Part shown: piece by piece, positions 7,792-16,552 of the stretch | Position numbering within the stretch: the first letter of the stretch is position 1 | Layout: every line of letters starts with the position of its first letter | DNA from: Hyphomicrobiales bacterium | GTDB taxonomy: Bacteria; Pseudomonadota; Alphaproteobacteria; Rhizobiales; Rhizobiaceae | Reading direction: 5' to 3' | Assembly (NCBI GenBank): GCA_002401155.1 | Contig: NVSG01000005.1 | Span: forward strand, 5,005-69,004 | DNA: 64,000 nt | Notes under the pieces: generated by a model | Databases searched by the model: none | What the model was told of the DNA's origin: nothing | Seen by the model: only the letters and a program-made list of their open reading frames with translations | Position numbers and translations under genes: made by a program

Positions 7792-8814
7792 ATGACTTTT
7801 CATGCACACGAAACCATTACAAATCTATTGGACGAACCTGATCGCATTACCGATATGGACGTTCGCCATTTCCGCCTGGAAGTATTTTCTGATGGCATTG
7901 TCAGCCGCGAAGAAGCAGAAGCAATTGTCGCGCTGAACGCCGCCGTCACCAATAAATGTGAAGCGTGGGCCGAATATTTCGTTGAAGCGCTGGTCGATTA
8001 TATGGTTCTGCAGGCAGAGCCACGCGGCTCAGTTAGTGTTGCCAATAGTGAATGGCTTATTTCTGAGATTTTTCAGGATGATGTGATTGCCAGCATGCTG
8101 GAATTGGAATTGCTGGTTTGTATCATCGAAGAAGCAAGTTATGTCCCAAGCTCTCTTTCAGACCTCGCCTTGCAACAGGCCGCAAAAGTTGCGTTTGAGG
8201 CAGATGGAAAAGAAATTTTTGGCCACAAACTCGAAAAAGGCAAACTTGGTCTCGCCGAAGTGGAATTGATACGCCGGGTCCTATACGCCTATGGCGGCGA
8301 AAGCGGCATGGCCATTTCCTGGTTCGAGGCTGAGGTGCTGTTTAATTTGAACGATCAGACCATTGAAACAGAAAACCATCCCGCATGGTCCGATTTGTTT
8401 GTAAAGGCAATCGCCAACTATTTGATGGCCGTTTCAGGTTATCAAGGTGTTAGCCGTGCAGACGCCTTGCGCCGCGATGCATGGCTTGAAGATACCGAGA
8501 CTGATGTTGCCGGTGTTCTTGCAAATGCGCTTCGTTCGATTGGTCAAACCTTCACCAAAAAGACCATCACCGATGCTTTCACATCCGATAGCCAACGTAT
8601 GCAAAAAGCATGGGGCGTGCGGGTGGCAGATATCACAGCAGCACAACAATTAGCAAGCAAGATCAATGACCACGAAGGTGCTTGGTTGGCAGAACGCATG
8701 GGCCGCGATGGAGCTATGCACCAAAACGAACAGGCTTTGATAGATTTTATCCGTGAAGAAAACCCAAAAATCCATCCGGCAGTAGACGAAATGATCAAAA
8801 AACTGGCCTCCTAA
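7792..8814 (+). CDS. Conserved-looking hypothetical protein with internal duplication
   Basis: A 340-residue soluble, acidic, helix-rich protein that I do not recognise. It appears to contain a duplicated module: residues about 34-90 (GIVSREEAEAIVALN...WAEYFVEALVDYMV...) resemble about 182-240 (MAISWFEAEVLFNLN...WSDLFVKAIANYLM...), both with an EAE-x3-L-N start, an aromatic W-x2-FV-x-A core and a following RADALRR or VANSEW segment. There is no signal peptide or membrane span. The start has AGGTAGGGA upstream. It is flanked by a terminator and by convergent lipB, so probably monocistronic. Confidence 0.75.
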   Translation: MTFHAHETITNLLDEPDRITDMDVRHFRLEVFSDGIVSREEAEAIVALNAAVTNKCEAWAEYFVEALVDYMVLQAEPRGSVSVANSEWLISEIFQDDVIASMLELELLVCIIEEASYVPSSLSDLALQQAAKVAFEADGKEIFGHKLEKGKLGLAEVELIRRVLYAYGGESGMAISWFEAEVLFNLNDQTIETENHPAWSDLFVKAIANYLMAVSGYQGVSRADALRRDAWLEDTETDVAGVLANALRSIGQTFTKKTITDAFTSDSQRMQKAWGVRVADITAAQQLASKINDHEGAWLAERMGRDGAMHQNEQALIDFIREENPKIHPAVDEMIKKLAS

Positions 8815-8832
8815 ACCAGTTTTACTCAGCCC

Positions 8833-9570
8833 TCAGGGGCTGGTTATTGTCGCACCAAAGATTTTTTCAAATTCCTGACGCATAACCACGTCGAGATCGT
8901 TCATATCCAATGGATGACCCAGATCAACAAGGCTGGTAACCCCGTGGCCCGTCACACCGCAGGGCACGATGCCGGTGAAATGATCAAGCTCCGGCTCTAC
9001 ATTGATCGAAATCCCGTGAAAACTCACCCATTTGCGAATTCGAATACCGATTGCAGCAATTTTATCTTCGCGTGGTGAACCATCTTCAAGAGGCGCTTTT
9101 TCAGGGCGGGCAACCCAAACGCCAACCCGGTCCTCACGCCGCTCCCCCTTAATGTTAAACTGGTCCAGCGTATTGATAACCCAAGCTTCAAGGGCGGCCA
9201 CATAGGCTCGCACATCGGGCTTGCGCCGCTTCAAATCGAGCATCACATAGGCCACACGTTGGCCGGGCCCGTGATAGGTATATTCCCCGCCGCGTCCGGT
9301 CTTAAAAACCGGAAACCGGTTAGGCTCGACCAAATCATCAATTTGAGCGCTGGTACCGGCGGTATAAAGGGCAGGGTGCTCCACCAACCAAACGCGCTCC
9401 GGCTCATTGCCTTTATGAATTTCACCAGCCAGAAACTCCATTCGTGCAACCGCGTCCTCGTAAGGAACGAGGCCATCGGCAATATCCCAGATAACCGGGG
9501 CAGCTCCCGGTTCCTGCATCATATCTGCAGTGATTGCACCACGGGCAATTGGGTTTTGAGGCTTATTCAT
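8833..9570 (-). CDS. lipB: Octanoyltransferase LipB
   Basis: Transfers octanoyl from acyl carrier protein to lipoyl domains, the first step in making lipoate for 2-oxoacid dehydrogenases and the glycine cleavage H protein. The 245-residue protein shows the family motif [21 protein letters not shown] near residue 90, catalytic Lys170 in [17 protein letters not shown], and catalytic Cys204 in [16 protein letters not shown] 9570 is chosen; the frame stays open further upstream but there it runs antisense to the tRNA-Leu gene, so a longer product is unlikely. It converges with the upstream hypothetical gene. Confidence 0.94.
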   Translation of the reverse strand: MNKPQNPIARGAITADMMQEPGAAPVIWDIADGLVPYEDAVARMEFLAGEIHKGNEPERVWLVEHPALYTAGTSAQIDDLVEPNRFPVFKTGRGGEYTYHGPGQRVAYVMLDLKRRKPDVRAYVAALEAWVINTLDQFNIKGERREDRVGVWVARPEKAPLEDGSPREDKIAAIGIRIRKWVSFHGISINVEPELDHFTGIVPCGVTGHGVTSLVDLGHPLDMNDLDVVMRQEFEKIFGATITSP

Positions 9571-9694
9571 AAGTGCTTGTCTGGCGCATTTTTGCGCATA
9601 TTTCAACATATTCGGCTTGGGGGCGATTTTGCCCTTGTTTAGCCCCCCTCGATTTGTTACATGCGCGGAGCTGACAAGTTCAGCTCTACCCTTC

Positions 9695-9781
9695 GCGGCC
9701 GTGGCGGAATTGGTAGACGCGCAGCGTTGAGGTCGCTGTGGGGTAACACCCGTGGAAGTTCGAGTCTTCTCGGCCGCACCA
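9695..9781 (+). tRNA. tRNA-Leu (anticodon GAG)
   Basis: The 87-base gene folds as a class II tRNA. The acceptor GCGGCCG (9695-9701) pairs with CGGCCGC (9771-9777), followed by discriminator A and an encoded CCA. The D arm has GGCGGAATTGGTAGACGC, typical of tRNA-Leu. The anticodon stem CAGCG/CGCTG encloses TTGAGGT, giving GAG at 9729-9731 for CTC/CTT codons. A long variable arm (TGGGGTAACACCCG) and a T arm with GTTCGAGTC follow. Its 3' flank looks like an integration target. Confidence 0.95.
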
Positions 9782-9782
9782 A

Positions 9783-9805
9783 GGCATTTCGCGTAGCGAA
9801 ATGCC
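9783..9805 (+). terminator. Tight hairpin immediately after tRNA-Leu
   Basis: A perfect 10-bp stem GGCATTTCGC / GCGAAATGCC with a three-base loop begins two bases after the tRNA CCA. It could terminate or process the tRNA transcript, although no T-run follows. A second seven-base stem (TCGTTTC-ACA-GAAACGA) lies at 9835-9851. Confidence 0.55.
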
Positions 9806-9885
9806 CATGCAATCTCTAAGCTCAATAGCGGCAGTCGTTTCACAGAAACGATGAGAGCGTTTCGTGTGCGAGGTTTCTCCGCCCC

Positions 9886-9895
9886 GCCGCACCAA
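9886..9895 (+). repeat. Direct repeat of the tRNA-Leu 3' end
   Basis: GCCGCACCAA here is identical to 9773-9782, the tRNA 3' end with CCA and one flanking base. The preceding bases (GAGG-TTTCTCCGC) loosely resemble the T-arm region of the tRNA (GAG-TCTTCTCGGC). This is what an old attachment site or a degraded tRNA copy would leave. Ten bases is short, so chance cannot be excluded. Confidence 0.4.
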
Positions 9896-10182
9896 AATGC
9901 AATTCAGGTTTATTCAATCCTGTTCAAGCTTTGCATTGAATGAGTCTGGAGGCATTTCGAATTAGAACTTTTGATGGCATCAGTTTTATTATCCTCAAAA
10001 TTATTTACTATTTCAATTCGATCGACAGATTCCGAATTTTTAGTGAAAATCTACAAGAAACAAGTATTGCTGTTGTGACATGGTTATGTTTGGTTTTATT
10101 TTAGTGCCATTGGTGTAGGCTTTGGTTCGTCGTGATAAAATTGAGCAAATATATGGGTATATTATTTGTTGGAGGGATTGGA
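9896..10182. other. AT-rich gene-free stretch before the DUF2971-like gene
   Basis: About 290 bases clearly richer in A and T than the surroundings, with no convincing coding frame. It contains a strong ribosome site GGAGGG at 10171-10176 for the following gene. I see no clear repeat matching the tRNA end on this side. Its composition and position after a tRNA suggest it belongs to acquired DNA. Confidence 0.45.
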
Positions 10183-10812
10183 GTGGGGAAGTGGCTAAAA
10201 AAATATATGGAAATTGAATACCTCGAAAAAACACTAGAGAATAGAGAGCTATTCCTTGGCAAGCCAGAGGATTGGCCGGACAAAAACGATGGCGAACTAA
10301 TTCAAATATATAAAGTCAAAAAAAAATTGGTCGATATACGTGTCACCTGCCTGACGATGGGACCTGATAGATTTCATTTTTGGAAAATATTTGGCAAAGG
10401 TAATTTGGGAGTTTGTCTTTGGTTCGATAAAAAAGAGTTGTTGCTCGATATTAAAACAGATCAAAATTTGCGTGAAGGAAGTGTTTGCTATTTCACACCA
10501 ACACAGCTCAAGAAAAACTGCTCTATCGATGGGCTCCCATTTGCAAAAAGGGAGCAATATAGTGATGAAAAGGAGTTTCGAGTGTTGCGGGAGTATGACG
10601 AACAGGCAACAGGAGAAACTCAGGGAATAGCATTCAATCCAAACAGCCTTAAAAAAATTTATTTCAATAGCTGGTTATCTAAAAGTGAGTGCGATGAAAA
10701 AGTAGAGAAAATCAAATCTCTAAAAGAGAATTGTTATAAAGATGTCGAAATATGTCAAAATAAAACCCTCGAATTTCAAGAATTTATCAACGCAGCCAAA
10801 TGTGTGAAATAG
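10183..10812 (+). CDS. DUF2971-like protein, probably horizontally acquired
   Basis: A 209-residue protein with the general layout of DUF2971: KWLKKYMEIEYLEKTLENRELFLGKPEDWPDKND at the start, CLTMGPDRFHFWKIFGKGNLGVCLWFD in the middle and FAKREQYSDEKEFRVL later. DUF2971 proteins are scattered in genomic islands and defence-type regions; their biochemical role is not established to my knowledge. GTG 10183 is chosen because GGAGGG lies six bases upstream and the product begins just before the domain; GTG 10132 and ATG 10153 are weaker. The gene is far more AT-rich and lysine-rich than its neighbours and lies behind a tRNA gene. Confidence 0.6.
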   Translation: MGKWLKKYMEIEYLEKTLENRELFLGKPEDWPDKNDGELIQIYKVKKKLVDIRVTCLTMGPDRFHFWKIFGKGNLGVCLWFDKKELLLDIKTDQNLREGSVCYFTPTQLKKNCSIDGLPFAKREQYSDEKEFRVLREYDEQATGETQGIAFNPNSLKKIYFNSWLSKSECDEKVEKIKSLKENCYKDVEICQNKTLEFQEFINAAKCVK

Positions 10813-10870
10813 ATTGTTTTGGATTTTGGTTAAAATTAATTACCAACAGATCATCCCATGAGGAAATTCA

Positions 10871-11644
10871 ATGAAAAACAATGGCAAGAAATTCGGCATT
10901 GATGATTATGAAATTGACATCATCGTAACCGGTTTTCCCGGAAAATCCGTCTGCCATGGCATGTTTGGATTTTCCACAATCGCGATGATCCGCCATGGAG
11001 ACCGCATTGCGTTGGTTGATGTGGGATCCTTCGGTCAACGCCCGCTCTTGTTGGAACAATTCGCCGAGCGTGGCATGACGCCTTCCGATATCACCGACGT
11101 TCTGCTCACCCATTCCCATTGGGACCATTTGGTCAATTGGCCAATGTTTCCCGAAGCCAAAATTATCATTGGTCGTGAGGAGCTTGAATGGTCTTTGAAA
11201 GAACCGTGGGGCACAACCATGGTGCCTGAATTTTATGTCAAAGAGCTGGAGCAGTGGCCAAATTTGCGCACGGTGGGCGAGGGCGATGAGGTGTTTCCCG
11301 GCATCACGACCTATCTGGCGCCGGGGCATACGCCCGGTTGTCTGGTCTTCGTGCTCGATGGCGGCGACAGGGATATCATCTTTTCGGGCGATGCCTGCAA
11401 GAACCGCGCCGAGTTGATCTCGCGCGATGCGGATATGACTTATGACCCTGCAATAACCCGTGCGTCGATTGCCACCATCTGGAAGTTGTGGGAAGCAAAA
11501 CCCGGCAGCATCGTCGTTCCCGGCCATGATTTGCCGATGATCCTCGAAGACGGGAAACCGCGCTACCTCGGAGAGAGAGAAGCGGCAATCCAAGCTTGGT
11601 ATGGCGAGGGCCTTGATGAAACCACGATTATTTCTCTGACCTAA
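10871..11644 (+). CDS. Metallo-beta-lactamase fold hydrolase (AHL-lactonase-like)
   Basis: A 257-residue MBL-fold enzyme with the full metal set: HSHWDH at residues 81-86, His153 in PGHTPG, Asp174 in FSGDACKN and His219 in VPGHD. The layout resembles N-acyl homoserine lactone lactonases and related esterases/lactonases rather than glyoxalase II. There is no signal peptide. It is followed 63 bases later by a CaiB/BaiF-type gene on the same strand, so the two may be co-expressed in degrading a CoA-linked or lactone substrate. Substrate is not evident. Confidence 0.85.
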   Translation: MKNNGKKFGIDDYEIDIIVTGFPGKSVCHGMFGFSTIAMIRHGDRIALVDVGSFGQRPLLLEQFAERGMTPSDITDVLLTHSHWDHLVNWPMFPEAKIIIGREELEWSLKEPWGTTMVPEFYVKELEQWPNLRTVGEGDEVFPGITTYLAPGHTPGCLVFVLDGGDRDIIFSGDACKNRAELISRDADMTYDPAITRASIATIWKLWEAKPGSIVVPGHDLPMILEDGKPRYLGEREAAIQAWYGEGLDETTIISLT

Positions 11645-11707
11645 GAGCGGGTAACCGGAAATAGCGAATTAGTGCCCGGATTTCGCGGGAAATGGAGGAG
11701 AAGTCTC

Positions 11708-12850
11708 ATGGCAGGACCACTTGCTGGAATAAAAATTATCGAAATGGCAGGAATTGGTCCCGCCCCATTCACCGCCATGTTGCTTTCCGATATGGGCGCA
11801 GAGATTATTCGCGTACAGGCTAAAGGCGGCAAGCTGGCCGTGCCACTTCTCAATAGTAAGTTTGATGTTCTGGCCCGCGGTCGTCGCTCCATGGCGATTG
11901 ATCTGAAAAAAGACGGTGCCGTCGATATCGTTTTGCAGATGATCGAAAGCGCCGATGCCGTGCTGGAAGGGTTCCGTCCTGGCGTGATGGAACGATTGGG
12001 CCTCGGCCCGGATATTTGTCTGGAACGAAATCCCAAACTGGTTTTTGGCCGTATGACTGGCTGGGGCCAGACCGGCCCCATGGCCGCGCGTGCAGGCCAC
12101 GATATCAACTATATTGCACTGAGTGGCGTGCTCAACGCCATCGGGCGCAAGGATACGCCGCCGCCAGTGCCTCTTAATCTGATCGGTGATTTCGGTGGTG
12201 GGCAAATGATGGCATTCGGCATCGTCTGCGCCATTTTGGAAGCACAAAAATCGGGCAAGGGGCAGGTGGTCGATGTGGCCATGACTGATAGCACCGCATT
12301 GATGGCTTCCATGCTTTTCGGTTTCAAAGAGAGCGGGATGTGGAGCAATGAGCGCCATAGCAATCTGCTCGATGGAGCCGCGCATTTTTACGATACCTAT
12401 GAATGCTCAGACGGGAAATTCATGGCGGTTGGTGCAATCGAACCGCAATTCTACACTCTTTTGTTGGAAGTGCTCGGGTTAGCCGATGACGAAGATTTCC
12501 AAAAGCAAAACGATCCCGCCATGTGGGAGAAATTGAAGGCACGGATGACTGAAATTTTCCTCACCAAGTCCCGCGATGAATGGACCGTTCTATTCGAGGG
12601 ACTGGACGCCTGCGTCTCGCCAATACTCGACTGGGACGAGGCGATTGCGCACCCTCACAACAAGGCGCGGGAGACATTCATGGAAATTGCCGGGGTTGCC
12701 CAACCTTCGCCCGTACCAAAATTCAGCCGAAGCAAGCTGGAAATTCCTACCCCGCCAGCAGCAAAGGACGCGCATACGGAAGAGATTTTAGTTGACTGGG
12801 GCATATCGAGCGATGATATCGCACGTCTGCGAAGCACTGACGCGATCTAG
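11708..12850 (+). CDS. CaiB/BaiF family CoA protein, alpha-methylacyl-CoA racemase-like
   Basis: A 380-residue family III CoA-transferase-fold protein. The segment TGWGQTGPMAARAGHDINYIALSGVLNAIG and Asp161 in NLIGDFGGGQMMAFGI match alpha-methylacyl-CoA racemases, whose His/Asp pair (here His131 and Asp161) inverts the 2-methyl centre so that branched acyl-CoAs can enter beta-oxidation. ATG 11708 has GGAGG upstream. Its stop codon directly abuts the stop of the convergent oxidoreductase gene. A plain CoA transferase remains possible but the motifs favour the racemase group. Confidence 0.85.
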   Translation: MAGPLAGIKIIEMAGIGPAPFTAMLLSDMGAEIIRVQAKGGKLAVPLLNSKFDVLARGRRSMAIDLKKDGAVDIVLQMIESADAVLEGFRPGVMERLGLGPDICLERNPKLVFGRMTGWGQTGPMAARAGHDINYIALSGVLNAIGRKDTPPPVPLNLIGDFGGGQMMAFGIVCAILEAQKSGKGQVVDVAMTDSTALMASMLFGFKESGMWSNERHSNLLDGAAHFYDTYECSDGKFMAVGAIEPQFYTLLLEVLGLADDEDFQKQNDPAMWEKLKARMTEIFLTKSRDEWTVLFEGLDACVSPILDWDEAIAHPHNKARETFMEIAGVAQPSPVPKFSRSKLEIPTPPAAKDAHTEEILVDWGISSDDIARLRSTDAI

Positions 12851-13873
12851 CTATTCAAGCCTGACACGGCTGCCTGTTTCATTGGATTGATAAAGCGCTT
12901 CTTCAATTTCCTGCACCTTTAAATAATCCGCCGCCTCATTCTCAAAGCCTGTTCCGTTAAGAAGTCCCGAAATCACATGAGATTGCAGCGCATGGACACA
13001 ATCCCCCGCAAAACCTTCGTAGGATTGCGCGGGAAGAATGATCCGTTTCTCGGTCTCACCGAATTTTCGCTCTGTCACATTGCCAAATCCGTCCAGTTCT
13101 AACGTTCCGGCAGTACCCTCAACAAGGCACTCGCCAAGGGTGTTACGAAGGTTTTCGGCAGCATGGTCCAGCAGGCGATTGCCATCAAACATCGCACGTT
13201 GGCCATTGTCATAACCAAGGATGAGATAGCCCGCATCTTCCCCGGCGATGGCTTCATTGTGCCTGCGTAAATCCGCATAAACGAAATCAGGATTACCCAT
13301 CAAATAGCGGAAGGTATCCACCCAATGCACGGCGGTTTCATGGATTAAAAACCGTGGCATTTTCTGGAAATAAGGTTGCCGATCTAGATAAGCATCAGGC
13401 CCCTGACCATCACCAGTGCGAAGCCTGAAGCTTGCCTGCAAAACCTCGCCAATGGCACCACCCTCGATGCGCTCCTTTATGGTTCGATACCAAGGCTGAA
13501 ATCTGAAGTTCTCATGCACAATCAAAAGGGTATTCGCTTGTCTCGCCAATTCAACCGCAATTGTCGCCTGTTCAAGACCACCACAAAACGGCTTTTGGCA
13601 AATGATGGCAGAAACGTCTTTCGCGAGGGCAGCTTTAATCGCCTCCAAATGGCCTTCCGGCGGCGTGATGATATCGATGATATCCGGGGTTTCATTGGCA
13701 AACATCTCTTCGATGTCACTATAGGCGGCAAGCCCCGTAGTACGCGCCTTTTCCAAATCCATATCGACTGATGCAATAAGCTTTGCACCGGCAATTCTCG
13801 CCCACGCATCATAGTGAAACTGGGCGAAATACCCCGCACCAATGCAACAGATTTTCAAATCTGTATCGCTCAT
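12851..13873 (-). CDS. Gfo/Idh/MocA-family NAD(P)-dependent oxidoreductase
   Basis: A 340-residue two-domain dehydrogenase. The Rossmann motif is CCIGAGYFAQFHYDAW at about residues 8-23, and the EKP-type motif appears as CQKPFCGG near residue 95. The later domain has RFLIHETAVHWVDTFRYLMG, the catalytic histidine region. Family members oxidise sugars, inositols or related polyols. ATG 13873 has GGAG six bases upstream. It is divergent from the dehydrogenase at 13968 across 94 bases, pointing to joint control within a sugar-acid region. Exact substrate is unknown. Confidence 0.85.
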   Translation of the reverse strand: MSDTDLKICCIGAGYFAQFHYDAWARIAGAKLIASVDMDLEKARTTGLAAYSDIEEMFANETPDIIDIITPPEGHLEAIKAALAKDVSAIICQKPFCGGLEQATIAVELARQANTLLIVHENFRFQPWYRTIKERIEGGAIGEVLQASFRLRTGDGQGPDAYLDRQPYFQKMPRFLIHETAVHWVDTFRYLMGNPDFVYADLRRHNEAIAGEDAGYLILGYDNGQRAMFDGNRLLDHAAENLRNTLGECLVEGTAGTLELDGFGNVTERKFGETEKRIILPAQSYEGFAGDCVHALQSHVISGLLNGTGFENEAADYLKVQEIEEALYQSNETGSRVRLE

Positions 13874-13967
13874 CTCATTCTCCAAAACATGTTTTCAGAC
13901 CTTGCATATGTGCAGAAAATTACACTAGTAATGACAGGGAAATCAATATCTTCCGGGAGGCGGGACG

Positions 13968-15065
13968 ATGGTATCTAAATTACAAATAGCAGTAATCGAA
14001 GGCGATGGCATTGGCGTCGATGTCACCCAGGCAACCATCGCGGTGATGGAAGAGGCCACCAAATCCGTCGGCGGCTTCACGCTTTCTTATAACGCAATAG
14101 CAGCGGGCGCAGGATATTACCGCGAAACCGGCGTCGATATCGAACCGGGCGGCGAGGATGCTTGCGGCGAAGCTGATGCCATATTGTTGGGCGCTATCGG
14201 CTTGCCAAGCGTTCGCTACGACAACGGAACCGAGATTTCCCCCCATTTGAGGTTGCGCGAGAAATTCCAGCTCTATGCCGGAATTCGCCCGGTGAAAGCC
14301 TATCCAAATTCCGTTCAAAAACTGGCAGACCCGCGCGCCGCCGACATCGATCTGATCATCCTGCGGGAATCGACAGAAGGCTTATTCTATTCCGCAGCTG
14401 TCCATAATCGAAGCCAGATCATCGAAGATGTTGAAGTCTGCGATACTCTAAAAATCACCCGTGCCACCACCGAAAAGCTCCACCATTTCGCGTTTAAATT
14501 GGCCCAAAAGCGAAAGCAGCGCGGCGGCAAAGGGCAGGTCACTTGCGTCGACAAAGCCAATGTGTTCAATTCCATGGCGTTCTTCCGCAAAATATACGAT
14601 GAGATCGCGCCGGAATATCCAGACATTCAAACTGGCTACAATTACGTTGACGCGCAAGCGCTCGACCTGATCAGGAAGCCTTGGGATTTCGATGTGTTGG
14701 TGATGGAAAACATGTTCGGTGATATCCTCTCTGATCTAGCAGGTGGCCTTGTGGGTGGCATGGGCATGGCCTCTTGCGCAGAGATTGGCGATGTAATCGG
14801 CCTATTCCAGCCAGCCCATGGCAGCGCGCCCGATATCATGGGCAAGGACGCGGCCAATCCTCTCGCAGCCATTCTAAGCGGTGCGCTCATGCTGGATTAT
14901 CTCGGCGAGAAAACCGGAATTCAGGCCCTGAGCGATGCTGCCGAAAAAATAGACAGCGCCGTCGCAACAGGCTTTGCAGAAAACCAAATTCACCCCATGG
15001 AGTTCGGCGGTAATATGGGCACCAAAGCGGTCACCAACACGGTGATTGATATCGTGCGCCGCTAG
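13968..15065 (+). CDS. Isocitrate/isopropylmalate dehydrogenase-family beta-decarboxylating enzyme
   Basis: A 365-residue metal- and NAD(P)-dependent oxidative decarboxylase. It has IAVIEGDGIGVDVT at the start, RLREKFQLYAGIRPVKAYPN, the lysine of TCVDKANVF, the metal aspartates in MENMFGDILSDLAGGLVGG, and HGSAPDIMGKDAANP. The pattern resembles isopropylmalate and tartrate/D-malate dehydrogenases. Because it lies with a Gfo/Idh oxidoreductase and tetronate genes rather than leuCD, a role on tartrate-like or other sugar acids is more likely than leucine synthesis; that is inference. GGGAGGCGGG precedes the start. Confidence 0.85.
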   Translation: MVSKLQIAVIEGDGIGVDVTQATIAVMEEATKSVGGFTLSYNAIAAGAGYYRETGVDIEPGGEDACGEADAILLGAIGLPSVRYDNGTEISPHLRLREKFQLYAGIRPVKAYPNSVQKLADPRAADIDLIILRESTEGLFYSAAVHNRSQIIEDVEVCDTLKITRATTEKLHHFAFKLAQKRKQRGGKGQVTCVDKANVFNSMAFFRKIYDEIAPEYPDIQTGYNYVDAQALDLIRKPWDFDVLVMENMFGDILSDLAGGLVGGMGMASCAEIGDVIGLFQPAHGSAPDIMGKDAANPLAAILSGALMLDYLGEKTGIQALSDAAEKIDSAVATGFAENQIHPMEFGGNMGTKAVTNTVIDIVRR

Positions 15066-15069
15066 GCCT

Positions 15070-15540
15070 TTATTTTGTGGTCCCAAGGCGCTCATGCCAT
15101 TGGGCAATGCTTTCATCCGGATATTCGTCAAAACTCTTATCGCTTTCGCCGATGCAAGGTTCCACCCATGATGCTTTGCTTGCGAGCATCAAATGGGTTT
15201 TTTCTGGCGCAATCGGCAAGTCCGTATCGATTGCCGAGGCATGGGGGTGAACCAGGTCCGGCCATCTCGGATCCCATACCCAAAGAGCGCTGCCGCATTT
15301 TTCGCAAAATTTTCGCTCGGCCAGACTTTCCGCTTCTCCAATTTTGGCGCGATAGGTTTTGATATGCTCTGCGCCCTCGATTTCCAGACTATCAAAATCC
15401 GCACCTAGATTGATGGCATAGCCCCCGCTGCCAGCCGTTTTCCGGCAAATCCCGCAATAGCATAGATTGAACGGGTAGGGATGGCGCGATTCCACGCTGA
15501 ATGAAACCGCCCCACAATGACACGAACCACGTAGCAGCAT
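15070..15540 (-). CDS. GFA / CENP-V family zinc protein
   Basis: A 156-residue protein of the glutathione-dependent formaldehyde-activating/CENP-V family. The zinc cysteines are visible: SCHCGAV near residue 7, CYCGICRK near 29 and CEKCGSALW near 75. Some members speed glutathione adduct formation with formaldehyde; most are uncharacterised, so no reaction is asserted. ATG 15540 has AGGT seven bases upstream. It is convergent with the dehydrogenase before it, only four bases apart. Confidence 0.85.
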   Translation of the reverse strand: MLLRGSCHCGAVSFSVESRHPYPFNLCYCGICRKTAGSGGYAINLGADFDSLEIEGAEHIKTYRAKIGEAESLAERKFCEKCGSALWVWDPRWPDLVHPHASAIDTDLPIAPEKTHLMLASKASWVEPCIGESDKSFDEYPDESIAQWHERLGTTK

Positions 15541-15730
15541 TGAAAATACCTCCGACTTATTTCGCTTTCGAACCCAATTATTAGGCACTGAGTTGGGATC
15601 AGCAAGATACACCTATTGTATTTTGCATTCAAAATTGGAAAAGTATAAATATATTACATAGATTCTTGATTGAATTGCTGCTTCGTCGAAGCGGGCTGGG
15701 GCTTTCTAAATTGATATTGAGGAAAATTAT

Positions 15731-16456
15731 ATGCTTAGTGATATTGTTTCCGAATTGGCGCCTAACGGCATTTTGCGCGTCGGGGTAAATTTAGGTAATT
15801 TCCTGCTGGTGACCGGTAAAACCTCAACGGGAGACCCGGTGGGAGTGTCACCGGATATGGGACGCACAATTGCCGAGCGGCTCGGGGTGAAGGTTTCCTA
15901 TGTTACCTTTGCATCTCCCGGAGAGATCGCCGATGCTGCCACAAAGAATGAATGGGATATCGCGCTTATCGCCAATGAACCCAGCCGCGCCGAACAAATT
16001 ACGTTCAGCAAGGCATATGTGGAAATCGAAGCGACCTATATGGTTCGGGAGGATTCTCCAATCCAGAAAATTGAAGATGTAGATCGGAGTGGCGTGCAAA
16101 TTGCTGTCTCCGCCAGAGCCGCTTACGATTTATACCTCACCCGTCATTTGAAGCACGCGGCCTTGGTCCGTGCCAAGGGAATACCCGGCGCCCTTGAATT
16201 ATTTGTCCGTGACAGACTGGACGTGCTTGCGGGCCTGCGACCAGCCTTGATCAGCAATGCCAGCGAATTGGGAAATATGCGCATTCTCGAAGGGCGATTT
16301 TCCACTGTTCAGCAGGCAATTGGAACGCCTCGCAAAAACAAAGCCGCTGCAGCTTTCCTTCAGGAGTTCGTTGTCGAAGCCACCAAATCGGGCCTTGTGG
16401 AACGTTTCATCGATCGCCACGGCGTAACCGGTCGATTGCAGGTAGCGTCCAACTAA
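15731..16456 (+). CDS. Type 2 periplasmic-binding-fold protein lacking a signal peptide
   Basis: A 241-residue protein with the SBP_bac_3 pattern of amino-acid-binding proteins: NGILRVGVNLGNFLLVTG, GVSPDMGRTIAERLGVKVSYVTF, EWDIALIANEPSRAEQITFSKAYVEIEATYMV and GLRPALISN. It begins MLSDIVSELAPNG, with no hydrophobic leader, although GAGGAAAAT upstream supports the start. It therefore appears cytoplasmic, and no ABC permease gene is adjacent. Such leaderless binding proteins may sense a ligand or act as enzymes. It lies 96 bases before otnK and may belong to that operon. Confidence 0.75.
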   Translation: MLSDIVSELAPNGILRVGVNLGNFLLVTGKTSTGDPVGVSPDMGRTIAERLGVKVSYVTFASPGEIADAATKNEWDIALIANEPSRAEQITFSKAYVEIEATYMVREDSPIQKIEDVDRSGVQIAVSARAAYDLYLTRHLKHAALVRAKGIPGALELFVRDRLDVLAGLRPALISNASELGNMRILEGRFSTVQQAIGTPRKNKAAAAFLQEFVVEATKSGLVERFIDRHGVTGRLQVASN

Positions 16457-16552
16457 TCAGCTTTGACAGAAGTGGTGATTTAGCGATACCAAGGGCTGGT
16501 CCATGCATGAGCATTGGGCGACAACTGACATGCGTTTTTGAAGGGGCATTAA

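Noticed and set aside
9571-9843. N-terminal extension of lipB
   Set aside because: The added residues are encoded antisense to the tRNA-Leu gene and do not resemble LipB; the ATG at 9570 fits the family.
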